NCBI GenBank assembly: GCA_963556495.2
Contig: OY747710.1
Coordinates: 38,983,000 to 39,046,999, forward strand
From: Valencia hispanica
Lineage: Eukaryota > Chordata > Actinopteri > Cyprinodontiformes > Valenciidae
Length of the DNA stretch: 64,000 nucleotides
Direction: 5' to 3'
The notes under the pieces are model-generated. The model was given only the letters and a program-made list of their open reading frames with translations, did no database searches and was not told the DNA's origin. The position numbers and the translations under genes are program-made. Shown piece by piece: positions 1 to 11,400 of this stretch (positions are counted from its first letter, which is position 1; the number at the start of each line of letters is the position of its first letter).

Positions 1-1707
1 CTTTCTTCCACGGGTTTGTTGTACATGACTTGTCCGAAACTTCTAGCAGGTCTGCTTACGGCTTTCTTTCAGTGACTGCTTTCTTTTTGCCACTCATCCC
101 TAAATGCTAGATTTGTGGAGCTGCTGTTTGCTGCACTTGATTGTATTTGAGGTTACAGCAGTAAAGGTGGCCAAAATACATATTCATGCCACACTTTTGA
201 GGATGGTAGAAAAAAAATCTGAATGAATAATTTTGAATAGTTTACTCAGTAGTTTTTTATCATTTTGACTGTCTTGATGCATGTTTTGTCTTGATTTTTT
301 TTTTAATGCTCACATAACATATCAACTGTCTCTTTGGTTTTATAGCTTATCCCCCTCCTTCCGAACGCTCTAGCGCACCCCTTACGGGGGTTGGCCCCTC
401 GGGTGAGGAATCATTGTTCTAGGTAACTTGAGGAACATATTTAATAACCCTCAATGATTTTTAAAAGTATCATATATGTGTGGTTAATCTCCTTGATTCA
501 TAGAGGTATACATTTTTTGGTTGAGAGTACCTTAACAACAGAACATTCAGCTTTAGAACCCTCATTGTTCACCACTGGCTGCAGGTGCTTATTTATTCTG
601 TACTTGTGCACCACCCAGTGAGGACTGGCTCCGATTTGTTTTTTGGACTGCAGTGAAGCCAGGCCGGACTATAGACCTGTGATGGAGAGAGGCGTCTCTG
701 CAAAAGTGAAAACAAATTCCCTGTTTGGCTGGCGTGAGCTATGGCACTGTGGGGCTTTATTGTCCCGGCCAAGGTGATAAGGGAGAATAATTGCGTATTA
801 TACTGTCCGAGAATGTCAGGTCCAAACTGAGCACGAGTGCCCCATCCATCAACACATGATGGTGTGTGAAGCATTATTCTACCCTGCACATGCGTACTCG
901 TATGATGTATTGTATGAGAGCACATGTCTTTGTGCGAGTTCATTGATCATGTCTGTATATGAAGACCACTGCTGTATCATTTGATTCTTTTTTTCTTCTT
1001 CTTTTTTTTTACCTCATATTTTACCTCGTACCTTTTTATTACGCTGATATTCAGTAGAAATATGTACGTCCCGGTCTGGACTTTACCTTTTACGTGAGCC
1101 TGTTTGTTTATGTGGGGATGAGCTCAGGTTTAGATACAGCCAGGGAGCAGATCAGGCAGCATCATTAATCAGCAGAGGGTTGCGTCTGACTCTCCGAGCT
1201 GACATTGTTACATCCTATCCCCCTGCAGTAGTTCACTTCTTGGCCTGGGCTGTTTGACCAGCCCAAACACACACATACGCACACAGCACGTATCCAACAA
1301 CAGCACAATCCTTTACCTTTCTTACAGCTGCTGAAGATGCATAACTGCATAACCGATGTCCTCAGACATTTTTCTTTAATACATTCAGCGGGCCTTTATC
1401 CTCCAGTGCTCCTAACAGACTGCTCCCAGCATGCTTAGATGAAAAAAAAAATGTGATAAAGGCAAGTATCTTACAGACACACAAAAAAGTTCTATTGTGT
1501 CTTCAAAACTGGCTAAATTTAGTGTTTGTAGTTTTTGTCTTGCATATGCCAACACAACAGGACAATATTAGTTAGCAGATCGTTATTGAACCAAATATCT
1601 CACTCGTATTTTCTGTCTTCAAACATATTTTAAGCTCTTGCTACTTATTTATTTTTCTTTACTCTTGAAGCGCTTCATTGTTTCTTTGTCTTGGTTTGGT
1701 TCCCTAG
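1..1707 (+). other. Intron sequence upstream of the znf407 exon
   Basis: AT-rich non-coding DNA ending in a splice acceptor: a T-rich tract and CCCTAG immediately before position 1708. Short open frames here show no family resemblance and look like chance. The only compositional oddity is a GC-rich patch near 355-405. No transposon or RNA gene was recognised. Confidence 0.6.
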
Positions 1708-1886
1708 ATCCAACTGTGCCGAAAACATCCGGAAGCACATTCTCCACACGGGGAAACACGAGGGCGTGAAGATGTACAACTGCCCCAAGTGTCCCTACGC
1801 CACAAACTCTCCCATGGAGTTCCGTAACCACCTGAAGGACAATCACCTGGACATTGAGAACCCAGACCTTGCCTACCTTCATGCAG
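1708..1886 (+). CDS. znf407: Internal exon of a C2H2 zinc-finger protein, probable ZNF407
   Basis: This 179-bp exon is bounded by a CCCTAG acceptor and a GCAG/GTAACG donor. It carries one base of a split codon at its start, 59 full codons, and one base at its end. The translation begins with the His-bearing end of one finger (NIRKHILHTGKH), a linker (EGVKMYN), and then a complete finger: CPKC, 12 residues, and H-x4-H in HLKDNH. It ends in IENPDLAYLHAG. From memory, this tail after the last finger matches vertebrate ZNF407, a large nuclear zinc-finger protein linked to transcriptional control. Codons are GC-rich against an AT-rich surround, as expected of selected coding sequence. The frame stays open past the donor, but the extra residues look intronic. 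Neither the preceding nor the following exon was found. Another ZNF407-like protein is the main alternative. Confidence 0.75.
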
Positions 1887-2589
1887 GTAACGTTGTTGCA
1901 CAAATACCCACCCAAATACCCAAGTCAAGGATTTTGCTAAGTTATGGAAAATTGATTCAATGATATACTATGGAGGATGGCATGTGAATCTTTATTTACT
2001 GTATGAAGTTACCTTTAATAGTCCAACCTGAATTGTTTACAATTGTATCAGGACAACAGATACAATTGCAAGTTCCCCACTGCTCTGATCATTTTGTTTG
2101 TCTTGGTTACTGAGCAACTCTTCTGGATTGGCCAAAGGTTAAATGTGCATTTTACCAATTTACAGCTGATGATCTGCTCTGTAGTCAATGGAGCCACCGC
2201 TCTGCCTCTGAACACATTGTTATAATTATTTCACTATCTCCAAGGGGACCTTTGTATTCTTAGATATCAACCAAGGTTATGGCATGCTGATGCTATCAGG
2301 GTCTTAGAGACTTCAAATATTTGATGAAAAAAAACAAGACATAAACTGCATAAACTTACAAATCAGGAAATATCTAAATAAAAGTGTTCCTCAGTTACTG
2401 ATAATCATCAAATTACTTCCACCTTTTGCCCACTTTGTGCTGTGTTTGTTATACAATTGTTGTGGATGCAGACTGCAGTCATAAAAATGTATATATAACA
2501 CCTTTGGGGGATATTTTGATAGTGGTGGGTTGGCTCTCAAATGGAACCTTTTCCATTACACTGAAGATTTTTTGTTTTAAGGGATGTCT

Positions 2590-2608
2590 CCCCCCCCCCC
2601 CCCCCCCC
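2590..2608. repeat. Poly-C run (19 C)
   Basis: Uninterrupted C homopolymer directly upstream of the LINE relic at 2614. Its length is likely to vary and is prone to sequencing error. Confidence 0.9.
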
Positions 2609-2613
2609 AAATA

Positions 2614-2664
2614 TGCGGCATACCACAGGGATCCTTCCTATGCCCCCTTGTGCTTTTTATAAAC
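2614..2664 (+). pseudogene. Tiny LINE reverse-transcriptase relic
   Basis: In the frame starting at 2614 the translation reads CGIPQGSFLCPLVLF. This matches the conserved GxPQGSxLxPLLF block of non-LTR retrotransposon reverse transcriptases, which lies just before the catalytic YxDD. No YxDD or other domain follows, so at most about 17 codons survive. It could be a chance match, but the spacing of the PQGS block is good. Confidence 0.4.
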
Positions 2665-2705
2665 GTATCTTCTGTCTATCTGATTGTTCACGAGCATCCA
2701 TCTTT

Positions 2706-2723
2706 CCATCCATCCATCCATCC
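2706..2723. repeat. ATCC microsatellite
   Basis: Tandem CATC/ATCC units, a very common fish tetranucleotide repeat. Confidence 0.8.
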
Positions 2724-4138
2724 GTCCTCGTCTGTGTATTATACTTACTGAAGAATCTAAAACTAAAGTGGACCCCCCACCTATCCCTGGTTCAGTATTC
2801 ATGAGTTCACCTATTTGATGACTTTTCTGTGGAACATAACTCCTGTATAATTGTGGAAAATGTTACTATTTGGTGTTTTTTTGTTTTTGTTTTTTCTCAG
2901 AGCATATCTAAAATATTCTAAAGAAAATGCAACTTTGGATGCTGAAATGTTGTGATATTGGCCAGCATTGGGAAAGCACCTCTTGCAAAAAAAAAATAAG
3001 AATACATTTTATTTCAAAGGTCACAGATTTTTAGGAATGGAGATCTTACCTACTTCTTATTTTCTCAGTTTTAATGGTACTGCCACTGTTCCTTTATACA
3101 AAACTTTGTTGTATTTTTCCTTTTTTGTCTTCTACCTCACCCCTTGTGATAGTTCAGAACATTTATTCAACTTCCACAAACCTTATTTATTTTGTTCTTT
3201 AGAGGTTTTTGAACCTTGATCTTGTATTACTTCTTTGAAGTGTGATGATCCACATTCTTGAAGTACATTTTTGTCAGTGAATCAAGTCTTGTTATTAAGC
3301 TCTGATGGATCGAGCCACAAAGAAGATGAAGCTCAGAGATTTCTGGTGTAGCCATCCCTGCCAATCACTCAGGCCACAGAGACAGATGAAATCTTGTTCT
3401 TCCTCGATTGGGTTCCTTTGTGTTCCAGTGTTCCTCTTTGTCCTTGAGGACCTCTAAATCCAATCGGTAGAGTGGCTGTCCTTCAGAGGTGCATTGAGGA
3501 CAGCCTTTATCCTGTTATCCCTCTGACCTTACACAAAGGCACTGGAACCAGAGGGGAGCACCATGGAAAAGAGGCCATGCAGGGATATTACTGGAAAACA
3601 GCTGCTTTCCGTTAAAACGTATATTTCCTTGAATTGGTAAGGGTTGCGTCCTTGTTCGCACCCTGAAGTTTGTTGTTCTGAATTAGTGATTTATGCTTTT
3701 ACTTCAAATATTTTTGTCAAATTTAGGGGTCTTCTTTAACCTCCTTTAACTTCCACCTCCTAACCTTCCCGTTCAACCTTTTTGCCTTAGTACTTCCATA
3801 TTCTCTGTGTTCTTTCACCTTTAACCAAAGCACAGATTTAAGTTTAGATTTTTCGTCTCACCTCACTAATGCTCTCACCTTTGTTTGTCCAGAGTCCCCT
3901 AATTTTTGTTTGTGCTGACCTTTGGTTAAAAGAGATTCTGAATCAGTTGAATTTTATGCCTCCCAAGTTTCACCTGTGAACCCTTAAAAAAAGAACAAGA
4001 TATACCAACATGGGCAAATTCTTTGGCTTTCCTGATAAAGATGTACAAGCCTTAAAATAAATCCAACTTTTTTTCAGTTAGGTAATCTCATTGTTAAAAA
4101 TCCAATTTTTTTAACTATATTTTCTTAGTGGGAGAAAA

Positions 4139-4447
4139 TAACAACAATCCATCGATCCATCCAATGTCTTTACTGGAAGAGGGGGCTGGTGCCTGTCTCC
4201 AGCTGTCATTGGTTGAGTGGCATAGTACAGCCTGGACAGGTTGCCAGTCCATTACATGGCAACACAGAGACACACAGGAGAAACAACCATGCACACAAAC
4301 ACTCACACCTAAGGACAATTTGTAAAGACCAATTAACAGTCATGTCCGCAGTACCCAGAGAGAACCCATGCATGCACAGGGAGAGCATGCCAAGCGTTAC
4401 GCAGAAAGTCTCCAGGCCAGGATTCAAACCCTGGATCTTCTTGCTGC
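4139..4447 (+). repeat. Common teleost dispersed repeat (ATCCATCC/GGACAGG type)
   Basis: Starts at an ATCGATCCATCC stretch. It then carries the words I associate with an abundant fish interspersed repeat: GGGGCTGGTGCCTGTCTCC, CCTGGACAGGTTGCCAGTCC, AACACAGAGACACACAGG, CAATTAACAGTCATG, and a GGATTCAAACCCTGGATC end. I cannot assign its class with certainty. A second, shorter copy lies at 58555-58745. It encodes nothing convincing. Confidence 0.65.
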
Positions 4448-4689
4448 AAAAAAAAGTTTCCACAGAATTCTCAGTGTCACTGTTGTTAGTACCCCCGTAC
4501 TTTAAATACTTTCTTTAACCCACATGTACCAAGACACATCATGACACTGGACCCCAGCCTTGAATAGTTTCATCAGAAGCTGAATAGAACAGGTTGTAAA
4601 AGGACCATACATACTGTAGTCGGTGGGGCTTGTTTGATAGAGAATAAAAGTGGCTTTTTTAAAGTCTGACACCCTTTAGTCTTCTCCTG

Positions 4690-5290
4690 TACTACTTCAC
4701 AGAGTTGGATTGTACAGAAAGACTGATCTTTGAACACCTATCCTAGCACAGTCTCTCAGAGTACTGGTTCCTCTCTTAGGGTTTCTTCTGTTCAGCTCAC
4801 CCCACAGGCTTGCTACGTGACTTAGGTCTATGGACTGAGATGAGCATGGCAGAAGGTTGATTTTGTGTCTGATAAATCATTTCTCTTTTGATTAGTTGTT
4901 CGTGTTACCATGCACTCAAACAAGATTACCAAGGCCTTTGGAAGAGGAACGGGCCCATCGCATGACTGATACCCCACCAAACCTTACAGTGCTTTTCGAT
5001 ATTTAATATTTAATGTCATCCCAAACCCACCTGGAGTCTTACTTACGAATATTGGACCAGTTAAAGTTCCAGTAGAGCTTATCAAGTCCAGACTAGGACA
5101 GAAAGGACTGTTTTCCAGGATATCAAGATCCCAAGACTCCATTCTTTGATACAGTTATCTAAAAAGGAGATTTGGAGATTTTACTTTCTTACCTCCAATA
5201 GTCTTCCTGCTTGCTGTGGATTGTGGCAAGATAAACCTAGGTCCATGTCCATCCCAATCTACCAACTATTATAATTTCCTAGAAACTCTG
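4690..5290 (-). mobile_element. Degenerate Tc1-like fragment (different subfamily)
   Basis: Words such as GACTGAGATGAGCATGGCAG, GGTTGATTTTGTGTCTG and AAGGCCTTTGGAAGAGGAAC resemble the reverse complement of a fish Tc1-type transposase gene. No open reading frame or terminal repeat survives. The assignment rests on remembered sequence only and the ends are uncertain. Confidence 0.35.
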
Positions 5291-5969
5291 ATCATCTTAC
5301 AAAATATAAATAAATAAATAAAAAAATCTGTTTTTTTTACATGTATTTGAAAGGAATGGCTAGTGGCACCAACATTTGTGCCACTCTCACTTATTTTTGG
5401 TAAAGAATATATCCTATCTCTGTCCATGCCAGTGCTGCAGCTGGCAACATACATTATCGCAGTTTTTTTGTTTTTTTAGTGTTTTATGTGAAGGTCAGAT
5501 CTCATCTGAAAAGCACACCATCCAAAGGAAGCACATCCTCCTCCTTCAGTCAAATTAAGCAGCGTATTTTCAAGATGTCATCTTGCCTCTAATAGATATT
5601 CAGCTCACAGCTCACCACACACAGGAGCCAAAGAATGACAGCAGCTGAAATAACCTAAAATGCAGCAGCTGGCCCTTTCAACCCTAGAAGTAAACTTTTT
5701 CTTAAAATAATTGCCTTTAATATTTCATCATTCCAGGATGTCAGCATGTAAATAAGGACAAATTTCATCGTTAGAAACGAAAGCAAAAGAAGAAATAGGT
5801 GATCTGAAAGACTGAACATCCACTTGTGAACCGTTCCTCTTTGAAAAAGAGGAGAAAGGGGAGGTGGAGGTGGCAGCAGGAAGAAGAGTTCTTCATCTAA
5901 GTAGACAGAACGAGTCCAAAAGAAAGAGACAGGGGGAAAAAAGATTAAGAAGGTAGATGTTGAATTAAC
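5291..5969. other. Intron, nothing recognised
   Basis: AT-rich DNA with a short AAAT repeat near 5306-5322 and purine-rich tracts. No gene or transposon was identified. Confidence 0.5.
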
Positions 5970-6165
5970 CTGCTTGTGATTGCTCTCTGTCAGAGTGGCA
6001 CCGGGGCCAGCAGCGAGAGGCAAATCGGCTGTGATGGCCCTTCCTGCTGTTCCCCCTTTGAAAGACACAGATCAAACGCAGCCCCAGTCACGGGCCCTTG
6101 TAGCCCCTTGCGCCGGATTGATTGACACCCGAACGTCTCGGCTCGCACTCCGTCTTTCCGTATCA
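5970..6165. promoter_or_regulatory. Candidate conserved non-coding block
   Basis: A repeat-free, GC-balanced block in AT-rich surroundings. It contains TGATTG/GATTGATTGACA words, CTCTGTCAGAG (an inverted TGACAG-type motif) and CCCCTTTGAAAG (TCF/LEF-like). A CT microsatellite follows at 6185-6205. That it is an enhancer is inferred from composition and setting only. Confidence 0.3.
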
Positions 6166-6497
6166 CTTCCTCTCGTCTTCTCGTTCTCTCTCTCTCTCTC
6201 TCTTTCCTTCTTTATTCAGCGTCACACTTCGAATTAAAGCCTCTCTCAAGGATGAAAGCAGAGGTCCTTTGCAAACGAAGGAAGAGAGGGAATTAGATCC
6301 AGCAAGTGATGGAGGGGAATGGTGATTAGGGCATGAGGGGGAAGGAAGAGGGAGAAACAAAAGGAGGTTAGATACGTGAGGGGAAAATGTTGCTGACAGG
6401 AGTCATTTTGATAGAATGGTAATGACAATTGTGAGGAGAGACGAGCCAGAACCAAGTGGCGACAGCAGAAACGTAGCGGAACTGCTGCCACACTTAT

Positions 6498-7786
6498 AGT
6501 GTCTTTCAAAAGTATTCACAGCCGTTTTATTTGCAAATTCTGTCAGGATATAGCCTCAAATATGACCGCTTTTTATTGGGTGTGATGTGATGCACCAACA
6601 CAAAGTAGTGTATAGCAGAACGCCGTAAGACGTCCCGTTTCCAATTTATCACAAGCCATGAGCAGCAACAAACACAACAAACTCGTGGAAGAAGCTGCTT
6701 TGCTTAGACATGTTAGGCCTGGTTCACACGGCAAGATTTTGATGCTGATTTCGGACCGTATTCTCCCCTTCCGACAATTGTAAGGACTCCCCGATCATCG
6801 TGACGGCTCTAAAGATTATCCTAACAGATTTTCCTGCCGTGTGTGGTGTGTTCATAGTGCTCTGGTCTGCAGGGAAGAAAGTCAGGACCGCTCTGATCCT
6901 AAATTGGGGATACTCAACATGTTGGATTGTCCTGGCCCGATGTCACAGCTTGTGTGGCGTGTTCCGAGGACAAACGAGCACCCAGCCTGTTGAATGTAAC
7001 GTGTAGCCAATCAGAAAGCGAAGTGATGGGCAGCTATACGCCTTGGAAGCATCTAGCCTGCCAAAGACATGTTTGTTTTACTCCGAAGTCACGTTTGATC
7101 TCTTGAGGTTTTGCAAAATTTCCCGTGGAGAATGTTCGTGAGTGAAATCTGTTCGCGTTTGGTGTATGATCATTGGCTTGTGGCCACACATCACACACTA
7201 AGAAACTAAAACGGTTATACCTGGGATTTCTTATCTCCACATGGAGTCTCTCAAAAGCTAAAAATCAACATCAACTGAACACACCACTGTGAAACATGAC
7301 GGTGGCTGCGTCCGAAGGAGGGGATGGGTTTTATTCTGCGGGGTCCAGAAAGCTAATCAGAGTTGGTGGGAAGATGGATGGAGCTAAATACAGGAAAATC
7401 CAGGAAGAAAACCTGGTAGAAGGGGCAAGAGACTTGAGGCTGGGGCAGAGGTTCACCTTCTAGCAGGAGAACCTAATCGTAAAGTCAGAGCTACAGTGGA
7501 ATGGATCAAGGCATATTCAGATTCTACTATGTTTTTTAGTTTTTGGTGAAAATGTGCAAAGCTGGTAGAAAGACGCTTAAAAGACTCGCAGCTTTAATTG
7601 CAGCGAAAGGTGGTTCTACAAAGTATTTGCTAAGGAAGGCTGAAATCAAATGCATGCCACACCTTTCAGATTTTTTTTTCTCGCCATTCCTTTCCTCATG
7701 CCCATCTATCACATCAAACACAGTCCAGTTTGCAGTTCTACTGTGACGTAATGTAGGAAGGGATTTGAATCCTTATGCAAGGCACT
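6498..7786 (+). mobile_element. Decayed Tc1/mariner copy, family A, with nested insertion
   Basis: The left end (AGTGTCTTTCAAAAGTATTC) and right end (TTGAATCCTTATGCAAGGCA) match degenerate versions of the family terminal repeat, CAGTGCCTTGCAAAAGTATTC. Internal matches include a CCAACACAAAGTAGTG block, GTGAAACATGACGGTGGCTG (the transposase VKHGGG segment), CCAGGAAGAAAACCTGGTAG and GCGAAAGGTGGTTCTACAAA (the AAKGGST segment). Part of the transposase gene is deleted, and an unrelated insert occupies 6713-7260. No frame is intact. Confidence 0.75.
6713..7260 (+). mobile_element. Insert nested in the Tc1 copy (PIF/Harbinger-like MITE?)
   Basis: Begins TTA then GGCCTGGTTCACACGGCAAG, a motif typical of abundant fish MITEs that use a TTA/TWA target. 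It interrupts recognisable Tc1 sequence on both sides. I do not find the matching inverted repeat at the right end, so the element may be truncated. Classification is tentative. Confidence 0.45.
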
Positions 7787-7884
7787 AAATATCTCGGCTA
7801 AATGACTCCTCAACATAGAGCTTTTGTTGCTGATATGGTGCAGCTGTGGTGTTTGCTCAGTTTCTCTCTTTCTTCTCCTCACAG

Positions 7885-8135
7885 AAAAGTCAGCTGTGTT
7901 TGGCCGCGGCTGTGATCAATCGGGCCTCCCGTCCGGCGCGGCACTGAAACACAGGCGAAACATCGCCGCCAGCTTTGTCAGACCGTCTTCGCTGTTCTAT
8001 TTTTAAGTTGGAAAACTTTTCCAAATTTCCAGCTAAGGTTATAACCGCCCACCTCGAGGGCTCCGAGATCAAATGCTTTGTAATTAGCTGAAAGCGTCCG
8101 AGGACACGATGCTCGGTGCCTAAAAAAGGTGAAGC
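7885..8135. promoter_or_regulatory. Candidate conserved non-coding block
   Basis: High-complexity sequence, GC-rich then AT-rich, directly after a Tc1 relic. It includes CAGCTGTG (E-box-like), GTGATCAATCGGG, TTGTAATTAGCTG (homeodomain TAATTA core) and GATCAAATGCTTTG. A pyrimidine tract ending in TCCTCACAG lies just upstream at about 7862-7884 and looks like a splice acceptor. An open frame continues only to 8006 and resembles no known protein. Confidence 0.35.
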
Positions 8136-9959
8136 AAAGAAATAAATAAATAAACTTCTTGGAGGCATTGTTGCTGCTTTATGCAGATTACGTTTTCCAT
8201 AATAATTCATGATGGATTGCCACAGCAGAGGGCCAGAGGAGGCACTGGCCTTGTAAGTGATGATCTTAATACACAGTTATAACCACGGGCAAATTCATTT
8301 GTTTGCACACATTTTTTTTTTCTTCTTATTCCTTATTAAGCAAATCTGTAAACAAATATGGGTTTCGATGGCTTTTACTTAAGCAATGCATCTCCGTGCC
8401 TGCACAGCTACCCCTCCTCGCTTTCACCTTCTGTTCGTCATGTAATGAAACATTACTCTCATGAGTTTTACTTGCATATTGTGTTACAGTGGCGGCTTGG
8501 ATTGCGAAGGACAGGTGTGTATGTCATGCAAATATGCCCCCGGTATCTCTGAGCGTATGACACCAATGTTGACGTTGTGAAAGAAGCCACAGACACCGGC
8601 GATAAAATCAGCATCTGTTTCTAATAACAATGTGTTATATGTGACAAGTTTTTTGTATGGGTAAGAGAGAAAACGCACACACACACACGCACACAATACA
8701 TTGCAGGTTTTTGAAAAACACTGATAGGACTTCAAGTCGTCAGCTTCGGTGATAAACCTGTGTCTTCGTGTCACCTTCCTTATGTTTGCATCCGCTTGAT
8801 GGACATTAATGAAAAACTATATTCTGTTTGGAATTATGTAAAATCCGTGGAACAGGGGCGGAAAAATTGTGCTGACGCCATCGCAGCAGAAACTTGGTGT
8901 TACCGAGGGGAAGTTACCACTGAGATTTAAATCAACATTTTCATCCTGTTCAGTTCCTGCGCAGTTCGGAAAAGTTTAGAGGAGTCTTGGTCTGGATCTG
9001 GATGAAAAAAGAGCCTCGATATCCGTCCCTCCGTCTGTCTCTCTGTCTGTGATTTTATCCATCCATCCATCCATCCATCCTTTTTTTGCATTCATACTTG
9101 AAAAACAACTGAGAAAAAAAAGAAAGAAAGGTTTGGAGAATTATATTTTTCTGCCATCTATTTACTTTACTTCTACTTATCACAACGTTCAAAATGACCT
9201 GGTATGATTGTTTTGAACCAACTGTAAAATATTCTACCAACGTCATTTAGCAACCTCCAGGTCTATGGAGGTAGAAGCTTAAAGGACTGAATAAAGCTCT
9301 GTAGGGAGAGTTAAATTATAACACAGAATTCAGCTTTTTCTAATCCGCTCACTTTGACCCTTTCTTCAATAACTTAAAAAAACTACAACCTGTGTTTGAT
9401 TGTTAATCAATATTCAATACCTGCTTCTCCACATCCACCCCACCACTACCACCACCACCACCACCTCCTCCTCCAGTGTTGTCTTGTTTGAGTTATGAGA
9501 GCAGAGAAGCAGCTGCTCTGTGCTGGTCCCCAAGGAGACGAACGGCAACGGATGTGTGAGTCTTTTTGGGGTTAGCTAAGCATTTTATGGAAAAACACAA
9601 CGCATCAGTTGCATGCATCTCAGAAAACCAATCCGGGGCCGGTCTGGGACGAGCAAGCAGCAATTCCTGCGTAATGACCTGCTCCAATGAGCGTGAAAGC
9701 TCTCCCAACTGGCTGCATTCATCACACATCAGCCACTACAAACGCTATTTTGTTTCATCCTTCTCCTCCCTGCCTTTTTTTTTCCTCCTCCCGGCCTCCG
9801 TCCGACAGCCTCCGCTCGGCTGCTTAACGGCCATCAGGAGTCCTGACTGACGTGTGGCGTGCGGTCGGTCAGTTTAGGTGTTCCAGAACTGATGTCTACA
9901 TTACTTTCTTTTTTTTTTATCACCTTTTGGCTATCACAGACAAATTAGTTGCACAGGAT
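8136..9959. other. Intron, mostly unremarkable
   Basis: Non-coding DNA with a CA microsatellite at about 8675-8695, an ATCC repeat at about 9057-9080 and CCA/CCT triplets at about 9437-9475. No exon, RNA gene or transposon was recognised. Confidence 0.5.
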
Positions 9960-10110
9960 AAATGATGAGCGGAGGAGCGGTGTCATTGTCGGACGGGGTC
10001 AGACCCGGCCGCGGTCTGCGCCTCTGGACAGATTCTGTCACATTCAGAACATCTGAGGCAGATTGATGACACGTGATATATGCTGCCTGGTGTTGCAGTG
10101 ACACACTTAG
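9960..10110. promoter_or_regulatory. Weak candidate conserved block
   Basis: Low-repeat sequence with GACCCGGCCGCGGTC, CTGTCACATTC, and CAGATTGATGACACGTGA (TGAT and CACGTG-type words). Regulatory function is only an inference. Confidence 0.22.
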
Positions 10111-11084
10111 GTTAGCTTTGTGCTTATGTTGCAGTGTTCTGAAACGTTGCAGATGGCTTATGTAGGACACAGCCGAACGGGACGAGAAATGAAAACTGTA
10201 GGAATCTGTTTTTAACAAGCGCTACATTCTGATTATGACATTTGGAGGGTAGGAAAGTGGGCTTTTTTAGCACAGGATAACATAGCATAATAAGCGTGGT
10301 ACTACTGTTTTGCTAAGGAAAGAAAAAACCCCACAAACTTTAATATAATATTTCCTTATTCCCTGAACTGGGAGCAGTAGTTAATGAGAAACTTTTTTAT
10401 ACTTTCTTTTCCTTGAAAGCTGTTGGTACCAGTTTTGTTTTGATGCACTACACCGGTTCCCTCATGAATTGGATAATCACTTATATAAACCACTCGTTTT
10501 AGAGTCCCCAGGGATTTACTCGAGCTTTTTTTTCTTCTTTTTTTTTCTTTTCGTTCTTGGAAAAGAACATGTCTACATATACAAGGAATATACTGTCCAT
10601 ACATTGTGTGAGTGACCTGATGCGACAAATGCTCACAGGCAGGGTGTCTCCTTCTGTAGGGGACGGTGGATGTGGGACCAGACAAGCTGCCGGCTGCTAC
10701 GAAGCCTCATCCATACTTCAGCCACCACTCTGTACTCGTCTAGTTGCAGCACACAGCTAACCTACGCGACACGAGAGAGACAGACAGATGCAAGTCGGTA
10801 TTGATTAGAAAAAATTTGTTGTTACAGTGCAAAGACTGAAGCAGAAAATCTAAAACTGTGGTTGAGAGATTAGTGCATGCCCACCCATGCCCCTTCCTGA
10901 CCTTTTACTGAGCCAACGGTACTCCATAGTACCAATATGTTGTCCCTGATCGCCACTCTCATTGGCTGAAGTGCACTTCTAAGAACTCCACTGCGACCTT
11001 TGCCCCCCCTCCCCCCCACGCCGTGCCAGGGACCCTCGTGATCCCCCTTCCACCTTCCTCTCTACCGTCCGTGCGTCGCTTGTT
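10111..11084. other. Intron, nothing recognised
   Basis: Mixed-composition DNA with T-rich tracts near 10525-10555 and a C-rich tract near 11004-11018. No coding or mobile sequence was identified. Confidence 0.5.
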
Positions 11085-11400
11085 TGGTGGCTCTCTAAAT
11101 GTGTCAGCGTCTCTAATTAGCTACAGGCTCAACTTTCCCCAACTAAACAACCAATTACCGACACTTTAGCCCTGCCCAGTCCCATGTTTCCTGATACAGT
11201 GGCCTATTAGGGCCCCTTATTCCTTCCCCAGCATAATTGAATCCCCTGGCTTCTCATCAGCGGGCTAATTTAAGCCAATGTGCAGAGTTGGTAATCAGGC
11301 GGGTTGCCCATTAGGCTATCAGACCCCAATTAAGTGCCCTCTTATTTCCACCATAACAAGCCACTATCACTACTGCTGTTATTGTAAAGCCTCTTGGAGT
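11085..11400. promoter_or_regulatory. Strongest candidate developmental enhancer (CNE)
   Basis: About 315 bp of high-complexity, repeat-free DNA packed with homeodomain-type cores. They include CTAATTAG at 11113, CCAATTACC near 11151, ATAATTGA near 11234, GCTAATTTAAG near 11265, CCATTAGG near 11309 and CCAATTAAG near 11327. TAATCAGG and CTATCAG words are also present. Density and spacing resemble ultraconserved vertebrate enhancers, and there is no coding potential. Function and conservation are inferred. Confidence 0.5.

Larger units (their letters stand above)
1887..4138 (+). other. Start of the long downstream intron
   Basis: The donor at 1887 (GTAACG) opens AT-rich non-coding DNA. It holds a poly-C run, a tiny LINE relic and an ATCC microsatellite, annotated separately. 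The block at 3300-3640 is higher in GC and non-repetitive but not recognised. No host exon is seen. Confidence 0.55.

Noticed and set aside
1887..1963. Continuation of the zinc-finger frame past 1886
   Set aside because: A good donor (GCAG/GTAACG) ends the exon, and the residues after HAG (NVVAQIPTQIP) do not fit the conserved ZNF407 continuation.
5655..6068. 137-codon reverse-strand open frame
   Set aside because: No domain, low-complexity proline/phenylalanine stretches, and it overlaps a non-coding candidate block; most likely chance.
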